Source: Rhodococcus sp. 4CII
Lineage (GTDB): Bacteria; Actinomycetota; Actinomycetes; Mycobacteriales; Mycobacteriaceae
Direction of reading: 5' to 3'
Assembly: GCF_014256275.1 (NCBI RefSeq)
Contig: NZ_JACCFE010000001.1
Coordinates: 62,001-126,000, forward strand
Length of the DNA: 64,000 bases
Shown here in pieces: positions 1 to 7,802 of the stretch (position 1 is its first letter; every line of letters starts with the position of its first letter). Below the pieces are notes generated by a model, which saw only the letters and a program-made list of their open reading frames with translations, searched no databases and was not told the origin of the DNA. The position numbers and the translations under genes are program-made.

Positions 1-8
1 CACTCTAG

Positions 9-545
9 TCAGGCGTTCCCGCTCTGCTTGTTCGCCACTTCGCCGACTGCACTCTTGAGCCACCACCGGAGGTTCCGCCTTCCGACCAATCGCGCGCCAT
101 CCCCGAACCGGCTTCGCTCCTGCGACATGAACGGAACCGAATTGCCCTCGACCACAGGCTCGTGTGTCCAACGGTGCGGCGACCCGTAGATCGCATTGAG
201 GGCGTCGCGGTCATGTCCCAGCTCTACCAGCTCATCTTCGGAGATTTCATGGTGATGGAGCGGATCGGGTGCACCATCATTTCCTACTCGACGATTGAGC
301 TCCTCGTAGAGCCTGACCAGCTCGCCAGCAGCCTCTCCCACCTCGGAATGTCCGCGCAGACGTTCGATGAGGAAGGGCAGTACAGGGATGAGGGCCCTTC
401 CTTCTGCGCGGTCGATCCAGTCATCTTCCCAACCGAGGGTTCCGTCGGGGCTTGTCTTTGGCTCCCCGAAGAGCTGACGTGCTCCATCGACCGTATATCC
501 CTGGTCGTACAGGTCTTGGGCAGTGATCCATGACTGCTCGGGCAT
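9..545 (-). CDS. Hypothetical protein, 178 aa
   Basis: I do not recognise this family. The ATG at 545 is chosen because AGGAGTG lies just upstream; an in-frame GTG at 560 would place that Shine-Dalgarno inside the gene. The protein is soluble and acidic, with no signal peptide or membrane segment. Its central part is rich in His, Asp and Glu (HHHEISEDELVELGHDRDAL) and the C-terminus is basic. The next gene on this strand starts about 1.1 kb away, so no operon context helps. Confidence 0.6.
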   Translation of the reverse strand: MPEQSWITAQDLYDQGYTVDGARQLFGEPKTSPDGTLGWEDDWIDRAEGRALIPVLPFLIERLRGHSEVGEAAGELVRLYEELNRRVGNDGAPDPLHHHEISEDELVELGHDRDALNAIYGSPHRWTHEPVVEGNSVPFMSQERSRFGDGARLVGRRNLRWWLKSAVGEVANKQSGNA

Positions 546-749
546 TTCACTCCTGTTCACTCTTGTTACGAGCTTCTCAGTCGGACAGTTGCGCGGTGTT
601 TGGCGCGAAGACAGTGAATCCGCTAGGTGACGGTTTCTCCAAGGACCCCCGCACGCGCTCGGGCGTGTCGCTCAGCCGGACAGTAGTCGCGCCAGCTGGA
701 AATCCGGTCCTCAATGGTCCGATCCGCCGCTGGGTCAGCGGATCCAAGG

Positions 750-1697
750 TCAGAGGTTCCAGAGTCGGAGTAGCGCGGCACGCAGGCTGGCAGAGATGAT
801 CCGGTGATCTGTGGTCAGCCGGGGATTGGGGTGTCCGAGGTCGGCGAGCTGTTGTTCGGCGTCCGCAACCGAGACCGGCTGCAGGTCCGCTCGGACGAGC
901 AGGAGATGGCCGAAGGCTCTATGGGTGTGAGGGATCGCGATGGCGTCTGAGTCCACGACCGCGGGCGGGTAGATCCATTCGTTGTCGTCGGTGAAGATGA
1001 GGACATCGCCACGCTCGAGGCGGGCACGTCGGTCGTCGAGGCGGAACCATTCGAGTTGATATGTCGCTGCCGGCCCGCCGGTGGAGGCTGAGGATCGGCC
1101 CGCCTGGGTGGCCCATGTTTGTTGCTCGGTTTCGCTGGGTTCGTACTCGACGATGTGCCGCAGGAACATTCGGGTAACCCGCGAGGGCAGGAAGTCGCGG
1201 TTGGCGCGCATCCGGCCACCGACCCCGGGGATCGGCACCGACCGACCGATCTGCCATTCGGTGGTGGCGTTGTCGAGAAACACCTGATCGATCTCGGTGA
1301 TCTCCTCGATACCGTCGATGAACGTGCGGGCGGCGGCGACGACCTCCGGGTCGTCGGTGATGACTACGGCCTCATCGGCGATGGTCGAGCTGTGGGAGGC
1401 ATTCGCGGAGCCGATGACCGCCCGCCGACTGGTGGCGATCACGTTGGCGTGCAGGTTCGGCGACGACAGGACCCGGACACCGGCCTCGACGTAGTACGCA
1501 AGCGCAATCGGCGAGGTCACATGCGCGCGCACCGCCGCCCGGGAAGCGTTCACGACGAGGAGATCGCCGGCCCGCAGCGGCAGCAGCGTGGGTGCGTCCT
1601 CGCCGAGGTAGGCGATTGCGGCGTGACGCGGCCCCCTCACTCGAATGGCGCGGGTGATGTGCGGCCAGGGACTCGGCCCGTGAAATGTCGTCCCCAT
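750..1697 (-). CDS. Phospholipase D-like domain protein, 315 aa
   Basis: The N-terminal half looks like a half-PLD nuclease fold: a strand-rich start, then LHANVIATSRRAVIGSANAS, in which His, Ser, Asn and Ser sit as in HKD-type proteins. The usual Lys of HxK is Asn, so activity is uncertain. The C-terminal half (about residue 160 on) is unknown. The frame stays open upstream of ATG 1697, but that part is Arg/Pro-rich and overlaps the next gene, so I take ATG 1697. In known families such proteins are stand-alone nucleases or parts of defence and repair systems; here the role is open. Confidence 0.5.
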   Translation of the reverse strand: MGTTFHGPSPWPHITRAIRVRGPRHAAIAYLGEDAPTLLPLRAGDLLVVNASRAAVRAHVTSPIALAYYVEAGVRVLSSPNLHANVIATSRRAVIGSANASHSSTIADEAVVITDDPEVVAAARTFIDGIEEITEIDQVFLDNATTEWQIGRSVPIPGVGGRMRANRDFLPSRVTRMFLRHIVEYEPSETEQQTWATQAGRSSASTGGPAATYQLEWFRLDDRRARLERGDVLIFTDDNEWIYPPAVVDSDAIAIPHTHRAFGHLLLVRADLQPVSVADAEQQLADLGHPNPRLTTDHRIISASLRAALLRLWNL

Positions 1698-1810
1698 AGG
1701 TAGAACGGTAGCGCGGGCGTGATGCGCTGTACCCCTATTGGCTCGGGCCCGGATCGTATGGTGCAGCCCACGAGGCCAATTGCACCGCCATTGTCTGCAA
1801 AAAGTGGTGA

Positions 1811-1835
1811 TGAACTGCGGATATGACACGTCTCC
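1811..1835 (+). repeat. Copy 1 of 25-bp dispersed repeat
   Basis: First of four copies in one orientation, with core ATGACACGTCTCC. It lies between the ends of the genes at 750-1697 and 1868-2704. The other copies are at 2840, 3811 and 4037, and the most conserved part is the ATGACACGTCCCC end. Confidence 0.6.
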
Positions 1836-1867
1836 ATCTCTTCTGGGCGACGATGCCGCGTGTTGCC

Positions 1868-2704
1868 TTACAGCGGCGGCGGCGGTTCGTCCCCGTGGAC
1901 GAGCTTCCACCACAGGGTCGCGCGCTGGCGAGGGATCGGGTCGACGATGATCACGTCGGCCCGATCGGCGGCGGCGAGCATGTAGGGCCGGCGGCGCTCG
2001 CGCCATTGCGCGGCGACATCCTCGAGACCGTCGATGCTCATCGGGCTGTCGAGGGTCTCGCACGCCAGTTTCAGCCACGGAACGAGATGGCGTTCGGCTT
2101 CCCGGCTGATTCCGTTGCCCGCTATGGCGTTCTCGACGAGGAGACTTGTCAGATCTCGGCGGATCCGCCACCGAAGTTCAGCTTGATCGACCATGCAGGA
2201 CCGCTTGGTGGCCCGATCGTGGTCGGCGCCGGCCGAGTCGGCGGGGGCGGTGCGAAGCCGTCGGGTGGCCCTGCGGGCTATTGCCCCGAACATCTCGGGC
2301 CGTTGGTGGTGATCAAGGGTGCGGGCATGGGTACAGACGTCACACAGTTCGGTGAGCGCGGGCAAAGACGGCCGCCGGTGGGTGGCGAGTTGGGCGAGCA
2401 GGTCGGCGCCGAGGGCTTCGGCGCGCGCAAAGACCTCCAGCCCGTACCGGTAGCGCATGACCGCGGCGTTCTCCCAGTGGCCGGCGAGTGTGCGCTCGCG
2501 GCGGGGGAGCCCAGCGACAGCTGCGAAGAATCGTTGCTCAGCTACGAGTGCTCTGTTCCGCAACTCGGTGGCTGCGGCATCGCAGCGGTCGGGGGTGATG
2601 CCCTGCAGCGGAATCAGCGTTTCCCGGAACTCGTACGCAGCGTAGGCGAGGTTTTCGAGATCGACGGGGTGGGCGCGCGTGCGCCTGGTGAGTCCAAGCG
2701 CCAT
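1868..2704 (-). CDS. Hypothetical protein, 278 aa
   Basis: No family recognised. It reads as a soluble, alpha-helical, Arg/Ala-rich protein without signal peptide or membrane segments. The ATG at 2704 is preferred: the frame remains open upstream, but those codons are Pro/Gly/Arg-rich and cross repeat copy 2. The interior contains CDVCTHAR and a C-terminal DVIIVDPIPRQRATLWWKL. It fills the interval between repeat copies 1 and 2 almost alone, which is the main contextual clue. Confidence 0.5.
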   Translation of the reverse strand: MALGLTRRTRAHPVDLENLAYAAYEFRETLIPLQGITPDRCDAAATELRNRALVAEQRFFAAVAGLPRRERTLAGHWENAAVMRYRYGLEVFARAEALGADLLAQLATHRRPSLPALTELCDVCTHARTLDHHQRPEMFGAIARRATRRLRTAPADSAGADHDRATKRSCMVDQAELRWRIRRDLTSLLVENAIAGNGISREAERHLVPWLKLACETLDSPMSIDGLEDVAAQWRERRRPYMLAAADRADVIIVDPIPRQRATLWWKLVHGDEPPPPL

Positions 2705-2839
2705 GCCGCGAAGCTTAACCGGAGCGGTAGGGCCGCGATTGTGATGCCGCCCGGCCGCGACCGAGCTTGCCGGCCGGGTGAGAACTAGCACCGGCTCGAC
2801 CAGTGCTGGTGGTGTCGTATCCGCCCCTGGATTGCTCTT

Positions 2840-2864
2840 TGACCAGCAGAAATGACACGTCCCC
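2840..2864 (+). repeat. Copy 2 of 25-bp dispersed repeat
   Basis: Same orientation as the other three copies; core AAATGACACGTCCCC. It lies upstream of the minus-strand gene that starts at 2704. Between 2705 and 3112 I see nothing besides this repeat. Confidence 0.65.
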
Positions 2865-3112
2865 CGACCCGTGGTTCCGTGCGCTGGTAGTGTGGTCGCC
2901 GCGCTCCCACCCGGGAGATTCCTGAGGTCTGTCGTGGTCGGCCTCAGAAGTGGCAATGAGCTTGTGGCACAAGTGTATCCACGTGCCGCAGCCCTCCCCG
3001 GGTGGATCAACCGTCTCGATTCCGCCCCAGGGGCGTCGTCCTCGATGTGTGGGGCAGCGGCGACCAGCTGTCTCTGGCAGGGGATCGGATCGAGACGGAT
3101 GGAGGAACCGAA

Positions 3113-3273
3113 TGAGCAGGCAACAGCGACGTGACTTCAAGGTCGCACCCTTCGGAGGGCGTGCCGATCGGACACCGGAGGAAGCAGCGCCCGCAGACCG
3201 TGGTCCGGCAACCGGCGCCGGGTCAGGCCGTCGTGGGAATGGTGATCTCAGCTCTGCCGTCGATGGCCGATAG
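3113..3273 (+). CDS. Possible small basic protein, 53 aa
   Basis: ATG at 3113 follows a good GGAGG (3101-3105). The product is short, basic and Gly/Arg/Ala-rich, with no recognised motif. Its 3' end overlaps the end of the convergent gene at 3223-3726 by about 50 bp, and the composition is what high-GC antisense DNA often gives. Support rests on the ribosome site alone. Confidence 0.25.
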
Positions 3274-3726
3274 CAGGTAATGCGGGCAGGTGACCACCTG
3301 CCGAGGAACGGGAATCGCCCGGCGGCGGTCGGTATCGAGGTAGAGGCGGTATGCGAGCTGCCCGCGTCGATGGCTGCCGGTGCCGGGGTCGACGGCGCCG
3401 AGGAAGTACCCGTGCGCGGAGTCGACGGTCGAGAAGATCGCCCGCGCCCACTCGGCAGGCTCCGCGGGCGGCAGATACCGCGGCACGCCCGTCTGCGCGT
3501 CGACGGTGTGCACGATGACTGTGACGGCGAACCCGGTCGCCGCGGGGAACCACTCCTCGGCCGCAACGTCGAACGGTGCGATCGAGGTGTAGATCCGCAG
3601 CTCGATGTCCGTTCCGGTGCGCGCCGCCGCTGTGATGATGTGGGGATCCGCCGATGCATCCTGTACGGCCAGGTTCGGCAGCGCCTGGTGGCCGTCGGCG
3701 CGGATGTTGCCTGGATCAGCGGACAT
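3223..3726 (-). CDS. Hypothetical protein, 167 aa
   Basis: Unrecognised soluble protein starting at ATG 3726. It has a beta-strand-rich central part (IELRIYTSIAPFDVAAEEWF, then FAVTVIVHTVDAQTG) and no signal peptide or membrane segment. It is the only convincing gene between repeat copies 2 and 3. Confidence 0.5.
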   Translation of the reverse strand: MSADPGNIRADGHQALPNLAVQDASADPHIITAAARTGTDIELRIYTSIAPFDVAAEEWFPAATGFAVTVIVHTVDAQTGVPRYLPPAEPAEWARAIFSTVDSAHGYFLGAVDPGTGSHRRGQLAYRLYLDTDRRRAIPVPRQVVTCPHYLLSAIDGRAEITIPTTA

Positions 3727-3810
3727 GGGGCAAGGGTACGGGCCAGATACCCGGCCGGCGGGGTGAGGGCGATTAGTCCGACCGGCGACCGATCCGGCAG
3801 AATTGGGTTT

Positions 3811-3835
3811 TGACCTGCAGAGATGGCAGGTCCCC
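3811..3835 (+). repeat. Copy 3 of 25-bp dispersed repeat
   Basis: Most diverged at its core (AGATGGCAGGTCCCC) but closest to consensus at the left end (TGACCTGCAG). It ends 20 bp before the GTG start of the small gene at 3855. Confidence 0.6.
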
Positions 3836-3854
3836 TAACGGAAGGCCTGGGACG

Positions 3855-4019
3855 GTGAATGTGGGCGACCGCGTCAAGGTACATGCCGACGCCACCTCGG
3901 AGTTCGTCATCGTGAGCATCGACGGCGAGGACGCGGTGATCGAGTCGGTGCGCGACGACGTTCCCGGCCGGTTCCCCTTCCACGCCCGCCTTGAGCGGTT
4001 GGTTCCGGTCAAATCCTGA
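3855..4019 (+). CDS. Small conserved-looking protein, 54 aa
   Basis: GTG at 3855 follows GGAAGGCCTGGGAC, a plausible ribosome site. The product (VNVGDRVKV, then EFVIVSIDGEDAVIESV and FPFHARLERLVPV) looks like a small beta-barrel of SH3/KOW type: a GDRV turn followed by alternating hydrophobic strands. Such tiny domains occur in nucleic-acid and adaptor proteins; no specific role is supported. It is the sole gene between repeat copies 3 and 4. Confidence 0.5.
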   Translation: MNVGDRVKVHADATSEFVIVSIDGEDAVIESVRDDVPGRFPFHARLERLVPVKS

Positions 4020-4036
4020 CCCGGAAAACATGGCGG

Positions 4037-4061
4037 TTTACAGCGGAGATGACACGTCCCC
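4037..4061 (+). repeat. Copy 4 of 25-bp dispersed repeat
   Basis: Core GGAGATGACACGTCCCC, same orientation as copies 1-3. It stands between the small gene ending at 4019 and the arsA remnant, so it marks a boundary of foreign DNA. Confidence 0.65.
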
Positions 4062-4148
4062 TTCCAGTGGCTGAGCGCGCCGCCCGGCGAACGGGCGGGC
4101 GCGGCTAATCGTCACGGCTACCGCGAGCGGTGTGGTGAACGGAAATCG

Positions 4149-4561
4149 GTGCGGCGGTCGGGGTGGCCACTGACAGAACGAGGCGTCGACCACCGGGAGA
4201 TCGCTCGGCAGATGGGCGACAGCATCACCACCCCGCTGATGCGGCTGCAGAACCCGCACGAGACCAAGGTCCTGCTCGTCGCCCTCGCCGAAACCACGCC
4301 CCGCCTCGAAGCCGAAGGCCTGCAAACGGGCTTGCAGTGCGCCGGGATTCAGCCGTGGGCGTGGGTGGTCAACAACTCCCTCGCGGCCGCCCAACCGACC
4401 TCCGCGCTTCTGCAGCGGCGGGCCGCGGTCGAGCGTCCCGAGATCGACGCGGTCGCCGCGACCCGCGGGTCGCGGTGGTACCGATGCTGCCGGCCGAGCC
4501 GGTCGGGACAACGGCGCTGACCTCTCTGGTCGCGCCCGACGACATGGCCCCCGTCATCTGA
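4149..4561 (+). pseudogene. arsA: arsA remnant: C-terminal end of arsenite-pump ATPase
   Basis: The segment TPLMRLQNPHETKVLLVALAE, with the later WAWVVNNSLAAAQPTSALL and ERPEIDAVAA, is characteristic of the C-terminal half of ArsA, the ATPase that drives arsenite export. The P-loop and the whole N-terminal part are missing. Near 4460 the homologous reading moves to another frame, where it continues VAVVPMLPAEPVG to the stop at 4561. It is therefore both truncated and frameshifted, and cannot work. No arsB, arsD or acr3 lies nearby. It indicates a former arsenic island cut by recombination close to repeat copy 4. Confidence 0.75.
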
Positions 4562-4752
4562 CCGGCTCAATGCTCGGCGCGGGAAATCTCGCGCAGTTCT
4601 CTACGCTCGGCAACACCGAACACGTCAGGGGAAGACACGATTTCGGTGACCGACCGCTTGCTCGCTGCGGTGCCGCAGCTACCACCGTTGACCGAGCCGG
4701 CACACCGCTTTGTCGCGATTTCGGATTGTCCCCGCCTGCGGATCCCGGTGCG

Positions 4753-5166
4753 TCAACCGATGGTGAGAAGGTCGCCGGTGCGGGTGACGGTGTAGGTGGG
4801 GAGGGGCTCCTGGGCGGGTCGGCGGACGACGGAGCCGTCGGTGATGGAGTAGCGGCTGCCGTGGCAGGGGCAGTTGATGGTGCCGTCGCGGATCTCGGAC
4901 ACGTTGCAGCCCTGGTGGGTGCACACCGCCGAGAAGGCCCGGAAGACACCCACCTGCGGCTGGGTGATGACCAGTTGTTGTGCAGGGAGGACGATCCCGC
5001 CGCCGACCGGGACATCGGAGACGGCGATTCGGGCGGTATCGGTGCTCTGTCGGTCGGAGGTGGCGGCCCCGGCGCTGCATCCGGCGGCGGCGAGGCAGCC
5101 GGTGGCACAGGCGGCGGCGAGGAAGGTTCGGCGGGGCATGCCTGTCGGTGATGGGAGGGTGCTCAT
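4753..5166 (-). CDS. Tat-exported Rieske [2Fe-2S] protein, 137 aa
   Basis: Starts at ATG 5166, overlapping the stop of the ZIP gene (ATGA). The N-terminus is a twin-arginine lipoprotein-like signal (PRRTFLAAACATGCLAAAGC). The cluster ligands are the classic pair CTHQGC (about residue 91) and CPCHGS (about 109), so a 2Fe-2S centre should form. The protein is small, like arsenite-oxidase or ferredoxin-type Rieske subunits, and would act outside the membrane as an electron carrier. Being last in an operon with a multicopper oxidase and a ZIP transporter, it may feed or accept electrons in metal oxidation. That partnership is inference. Confidence 0.85.
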   Translation of the reverse strand: MSTLPSPTGMPRRTFLAAACATGCLAAAGCSAGAATSDRQSTDTARIAVSDVPVGGGIVLPAQQLVITQPQVGVFRAFSAVCTHQGCNVSEIRDGTINCPCHGSRYSITDGSVVRRPAQEPLPTYTVTRTGDLLTIG

Positions 5167-6449
5167 GCGGGCACCGCCAGGGCGGTGACGAACATCAGGA
5201 GCATTCCGGTGCCGATGCCGGCGAGCACCCACGGTCCCGCAGCGGTGCGGTCATCGCTTCGCAGGGACGGGGCGATCTGGATGATCACCTGGATGATGGC
5301 GCCGACCCCGACACCGAGCAGCAGCGCGGAGACCTCGGTGTTGCCGACCCCGGCGCCGAGGACGGCGCCGAGGATGGCCGGTGCCCCGGCGAGTAGACCC
5401 AGTCCCAGCAGCGTCGTCACCGGGGTGTGCCGGCGGGTGAGCGGGGCGACGATGGCCAGGCCCTCGGTGGTGTTGTGCAGGGTGAAGCCGAGCACCAGGA
5501 AGGCTCCGAGGGCGAGTTCTCCGACCGCGTACGCCGATCCGATCGCCAGCCCCTCGCCGAGGTTGTGCAGCCCGATACCGGCGGCGATCATGACGGCCAA
5601 CCGCAGACCGGATGCTCCGGCGGCGTCGGCGTGTGCCCGGCGGGCCCGCAGGAATCGGTCGATTCCCATCAGGGTGAGGAAGGCCGCCGCGGCGCCGAGG
5701 ACGACCAGGGCGGTGCCGCCGAACGCGCCGCCGGACTGGGATGCCAGCTCGAGTCCCTCGCTGGCACCGTCGAAGGCGAGGAACGCGAGCAGCCCGACGG
5801 TGACGGCGAGGACGAACCGGACCACGTCGGCGCTCACCCGGCGCAGCACCGGGAGCAACAACATGCCCAGCAGCACCGGGATGATCCCCACATAGGTGCC
5901 GAGCAACGCCATCGTGACGAAGAACTCGGCGCCGGGTGCGGGGGTGTCCACCGCGGCGGGGATCTCGTGCTCGATGACCAGACCGGTGTTGGTCAGCATC
6001 GAGATCAGATACGGCTGACCGGTGATCCACGGGTAGTCGAGCGTGATCGTCTCGGACGCCAGCCGCCCGAGCGGCTCCTCGGCGCCGGCGACGTCGACGA
6101 ATGCGTCGTTGACGAACACCTGCGCGACCGTGACCGGATCGGGGCCGACGTTGCGCAGAGTCAGGCTGATCTGCCCCGGCTCGAGGACGGTGCGTTCGAT
6201 CGCGATGTCCTCGATCGGGGGGCCGGCGCGCTCGGGCAGGCTCTGCGCGGCCAGCATCGCCAACGCCGCCAGCGCGGCGACGATGATCGCCACGACACTC
6301 ACGCCGCGGATCCACACCCCGGCGCGGGGTGCGTCGGGGCCTTCGGCGGGTGCTGCGGTGTCGGTGACCGCCGCGCGGCCGGGGTCCTGCGGCGTCACCG
6401 CGGCACGGTCCGAATTGTCCGGCGTCGCCGGACCTGGGGTGGGCGTCAT
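5163..6449 (-). CDS. ZIP-family metal transporter, 428 aa
   Basis: Eight or so hydrophobic segments follow a cytoplasmic Pro/Ala-rich tail, one N-terminal membrane segment (about 48-70) and an extracytoplasmic domain (about 75-165). Metal-binding helices show HNLGEGLAIG and HNTTEGLAIV, the HxxxE signatures of ZIP transporters, which bring divalent metal (Zn, Mn, Fe) towards the cytoplasm. The extra exported beta domain is unusual for bacterial ZIPs. The start overlaps the stop of the oxidase gene and its stop overlaps the Rieske start, so the three genes are translationally coupled. Confidence 0.85.
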   Translation of the reverse strand: MTPTPGPATPDNSDRAAVTPQDPGRAAVTDTAAPAEGPDAPRAGVWIRGVSVVAIIVAALAALAMLAAQSLPERAGPPIEDIAIERTVLEPGQISLTLRNVGPDPVTVAQVFVNDAFVDVAGAEEPLGRLASETITLDYPWITGQPYLISMLTNTGLVIEHEIPAAVDTPAPGAEFFVTMALLGTYVGIIPVLLGMLLLPVLRRVSADVVRFVLAVTVGLLAFLAFDGASEGLELASQSGGAFGGTALVVLGAAAAFLTLMGIDRFLRARRAHADAAGASGLRLAVMIAAGIGLHNLGEGLAIGSAYAVGELALGAFLVLGFTLHNTTEGLAIVAPLTRRHTPVTTLLGLGLLAGAPAILGAVLGAGVGNTEVSALLLGVGVGAIIQVIIQIAPSLRSDDRTAAGPWVLAGIGTGMLLMFVTALAVPA

Positions 6450-7516
6450 TCGGTCACCTCGAAGAATCCCATCCAGCCCAGGTCGGCGAACTCGGTCTTG
6501 TGGGCGTGGAACATGTATTTGCCCGGATGAGGGAACCGCATCTCGCAGATTCCGCGTTGGCCCTGGGCCTGGACGATGGTGTCGGTGAATTCGGCCGGCT
6601 CGAGCCGGGTCCCGGTCGGGTAGTAGTCGAAGAAGTTGCCGTGCACGTGGAAGCTGTTGATCGGGTCGTACTCGAGCACGTTGACCAGGTAGATCCGCAC
6701 CAATTCACCACGTTTGACCTGCACGGGCTCGTGCATGTAGTGGAACGGGATGCCGTTGACCGCGTAGAGCTGGTTGCCTTCCCCGTCGAAGGTGGTGTTG
6801 TAGCCGTGCATCACCATCACCATCTCGTCGGCCGGAGGCCGCCCCTGCGCGGGGTCGATGACGAAGGTGCCGTACATGCCGCGGGCGATGTGCTCGGCGA
6901 GCGGGCTGACGTGGCAGTGGTAGAGGTGCAGCCCGAACGGGGTGGCATCGAATTCGTAGGTGAACGATTCGCCGGGTTCGATGATGCCCCGGCCCACCCC
7001 GGGGATCCCGTCCATCTCGGCCGGGTGGATGCCGTGGAAGTGCATCGTGTGCGGATGCGCGGACCCGTTGGTGAACCGCACCCGCAGCCGGTCGCCCTCG
7101 GTGCAGCGCAGGGCCGGACCCGGTACCCGCGAATTGAACGTCCACGCCGGGAAAAACACCCCCGGGGCGACTTCGATCTCCTCGTCACCGGCGAAGACCT
7201 CCCACTCGCGCAGCGTGCGCCCGTCTGGCAGCACGGAGGTGCTGCCGTAGTCGAAATCACGCAGCATGGCGGTGGGGTGGAATCCGTTCGCCGCGTGGTC
7301 GACCTGCTGGCCGAGCCGGAAGGTCGGCCCACTGCTTCCACCACCGTGACCGGCGGTTCCGGCGCTGTGGGACGAATGGGCCGGTCCGGCGCCGGCATGT
7401 GCTCCGGGAGGGTGCTCGCTCGGGGATTGCGTCAATTTTCCCGCCCCCAGTACCAGCCCCGCGGTCCCCGCCAGCGCCCCGCCGAACAGCAACTGACGGC
7501 GCGACGGCGCGCTCAT
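6446..7516 (-). CDS. Tat-exported two-domain multicopper oxidase, 356 aa
   Basis: ATG 7516 opens a twin-arginine signal (SRRQLLFGGALAGTAG). Copper-binding clusters are HTMHFHGIHP and HLYHCHVSPLAEH in the first cupredoxin domain and NSFHVHGNFFDYY and YMFHAHKTEF in the second, the arrangement of two-domain oxidases or nitrite-reductase-like enzymes. A His/Ser/Gly-rich linker follows the signal. It probably oxidises a metal ion (Cu, Fe or Mn) outside the membrane. It is the first gene of the oxidase-ZIP-Rieske operon, with a palindrome 64 bp upstream that resembles DtxR/MntR operators, suggesting Mn- or Fe-dependent control. Confidence 0.85.
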   Translation of the reverse strand: MSAPSRRQLLFGGALAGTAGLVLGAGKLTQSPSEHPPGAHAGAGPAHSSHSAGTAGHGGGSSGPTFRLGQQVDHAANGFHPTAMLRDFDYGSTSVLPDGRTLREWEVFAGDEEIEVAPGVFFPAWTFNSRVPGPALRCTEGDRLRVRFTNGSAHPHTMHFHGIHPAEMDGIPGVGRGIIEPGESFTYEFDATPFGLHLYHCHVSPLAEHIARGMYGTFVIDPAQGRPPADEMVMVMHGYNTTFDGEGNQLYAVNGIPFHYMHEPVQVKRGELVRIYLVNVLEYDPINSFHVHGNFFDYYPTGTRLEPAEFTDTIVQAQGQRGICEMRFPHPGKYMFHAHKTEFADLGWMGFFEVTE

Positions 7517-7579
7517 CGGCACGTCCCCGGCCGGTCGGCAACCACATCTCGCACATCGATGAGCCTCATCACATCGTAA

Positions 7580-7597
7580 AGTTTGGCATGCCGAACT
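7580..7597 (-). promoter_or_regulatory. DtxR/MntR-like operator upstream of oxidase-ZIP-Rieske operon
   Basis: AGTTTGGCATGCCGAACT is an 18-bp near-perfect dyad with 8 of 9 half-site positions paired. Its GGCATGCC centre resembles DtxR-family (IdeR/MntR) boxes. It sits 64 bp before the oxidase start, and no other gene uses the region. The assignment is by resemblance only; no DtxR-family gene lies in the window. Confidence 0.5.
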
Positions 7598-7802
7598 AAG
7601 AACTTCAAAGTCCCAAATACCTGTTGTGCCGAGTGCGTCGTCGGCTCCCCGACTTGCCGGCCCCGACTGCCCGGCCCCCGGCGGCTGAGCTGAGACTGTG
7701 GGAGGGGTCATCGATCGCTGCCGGGTACACCCGACCCCGTCCGACGGGGATGATTCACCACCGGATCGGCCGGGCCGTGGCCGGAGCCGGTGCCTCGGTC
7801 GG

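Noticed and set aside
750..2171. Open frame extending the PLD-like protein to 473 residues
   Set aside because: The additional N-terminal part is Arg/Pro-rich, overlaps the neighbouring gene and crosses repeat copy 1; ATG 1697 begins the plausible fold.
3280..3813. Plus-strand open frame of 177 codons
   Set aside because: Antisense to the gene at 3223-3726; Arg/Gly/Val composition typical of high-GC shadow frames and no ribosome site.
4600..4752. Short plus-strand reading VTDRLLAAVPQLPPLTEPAH after the arsA remnant
   Set aside because: Looks protein-like but too short, without stop/start context or a family I can name.
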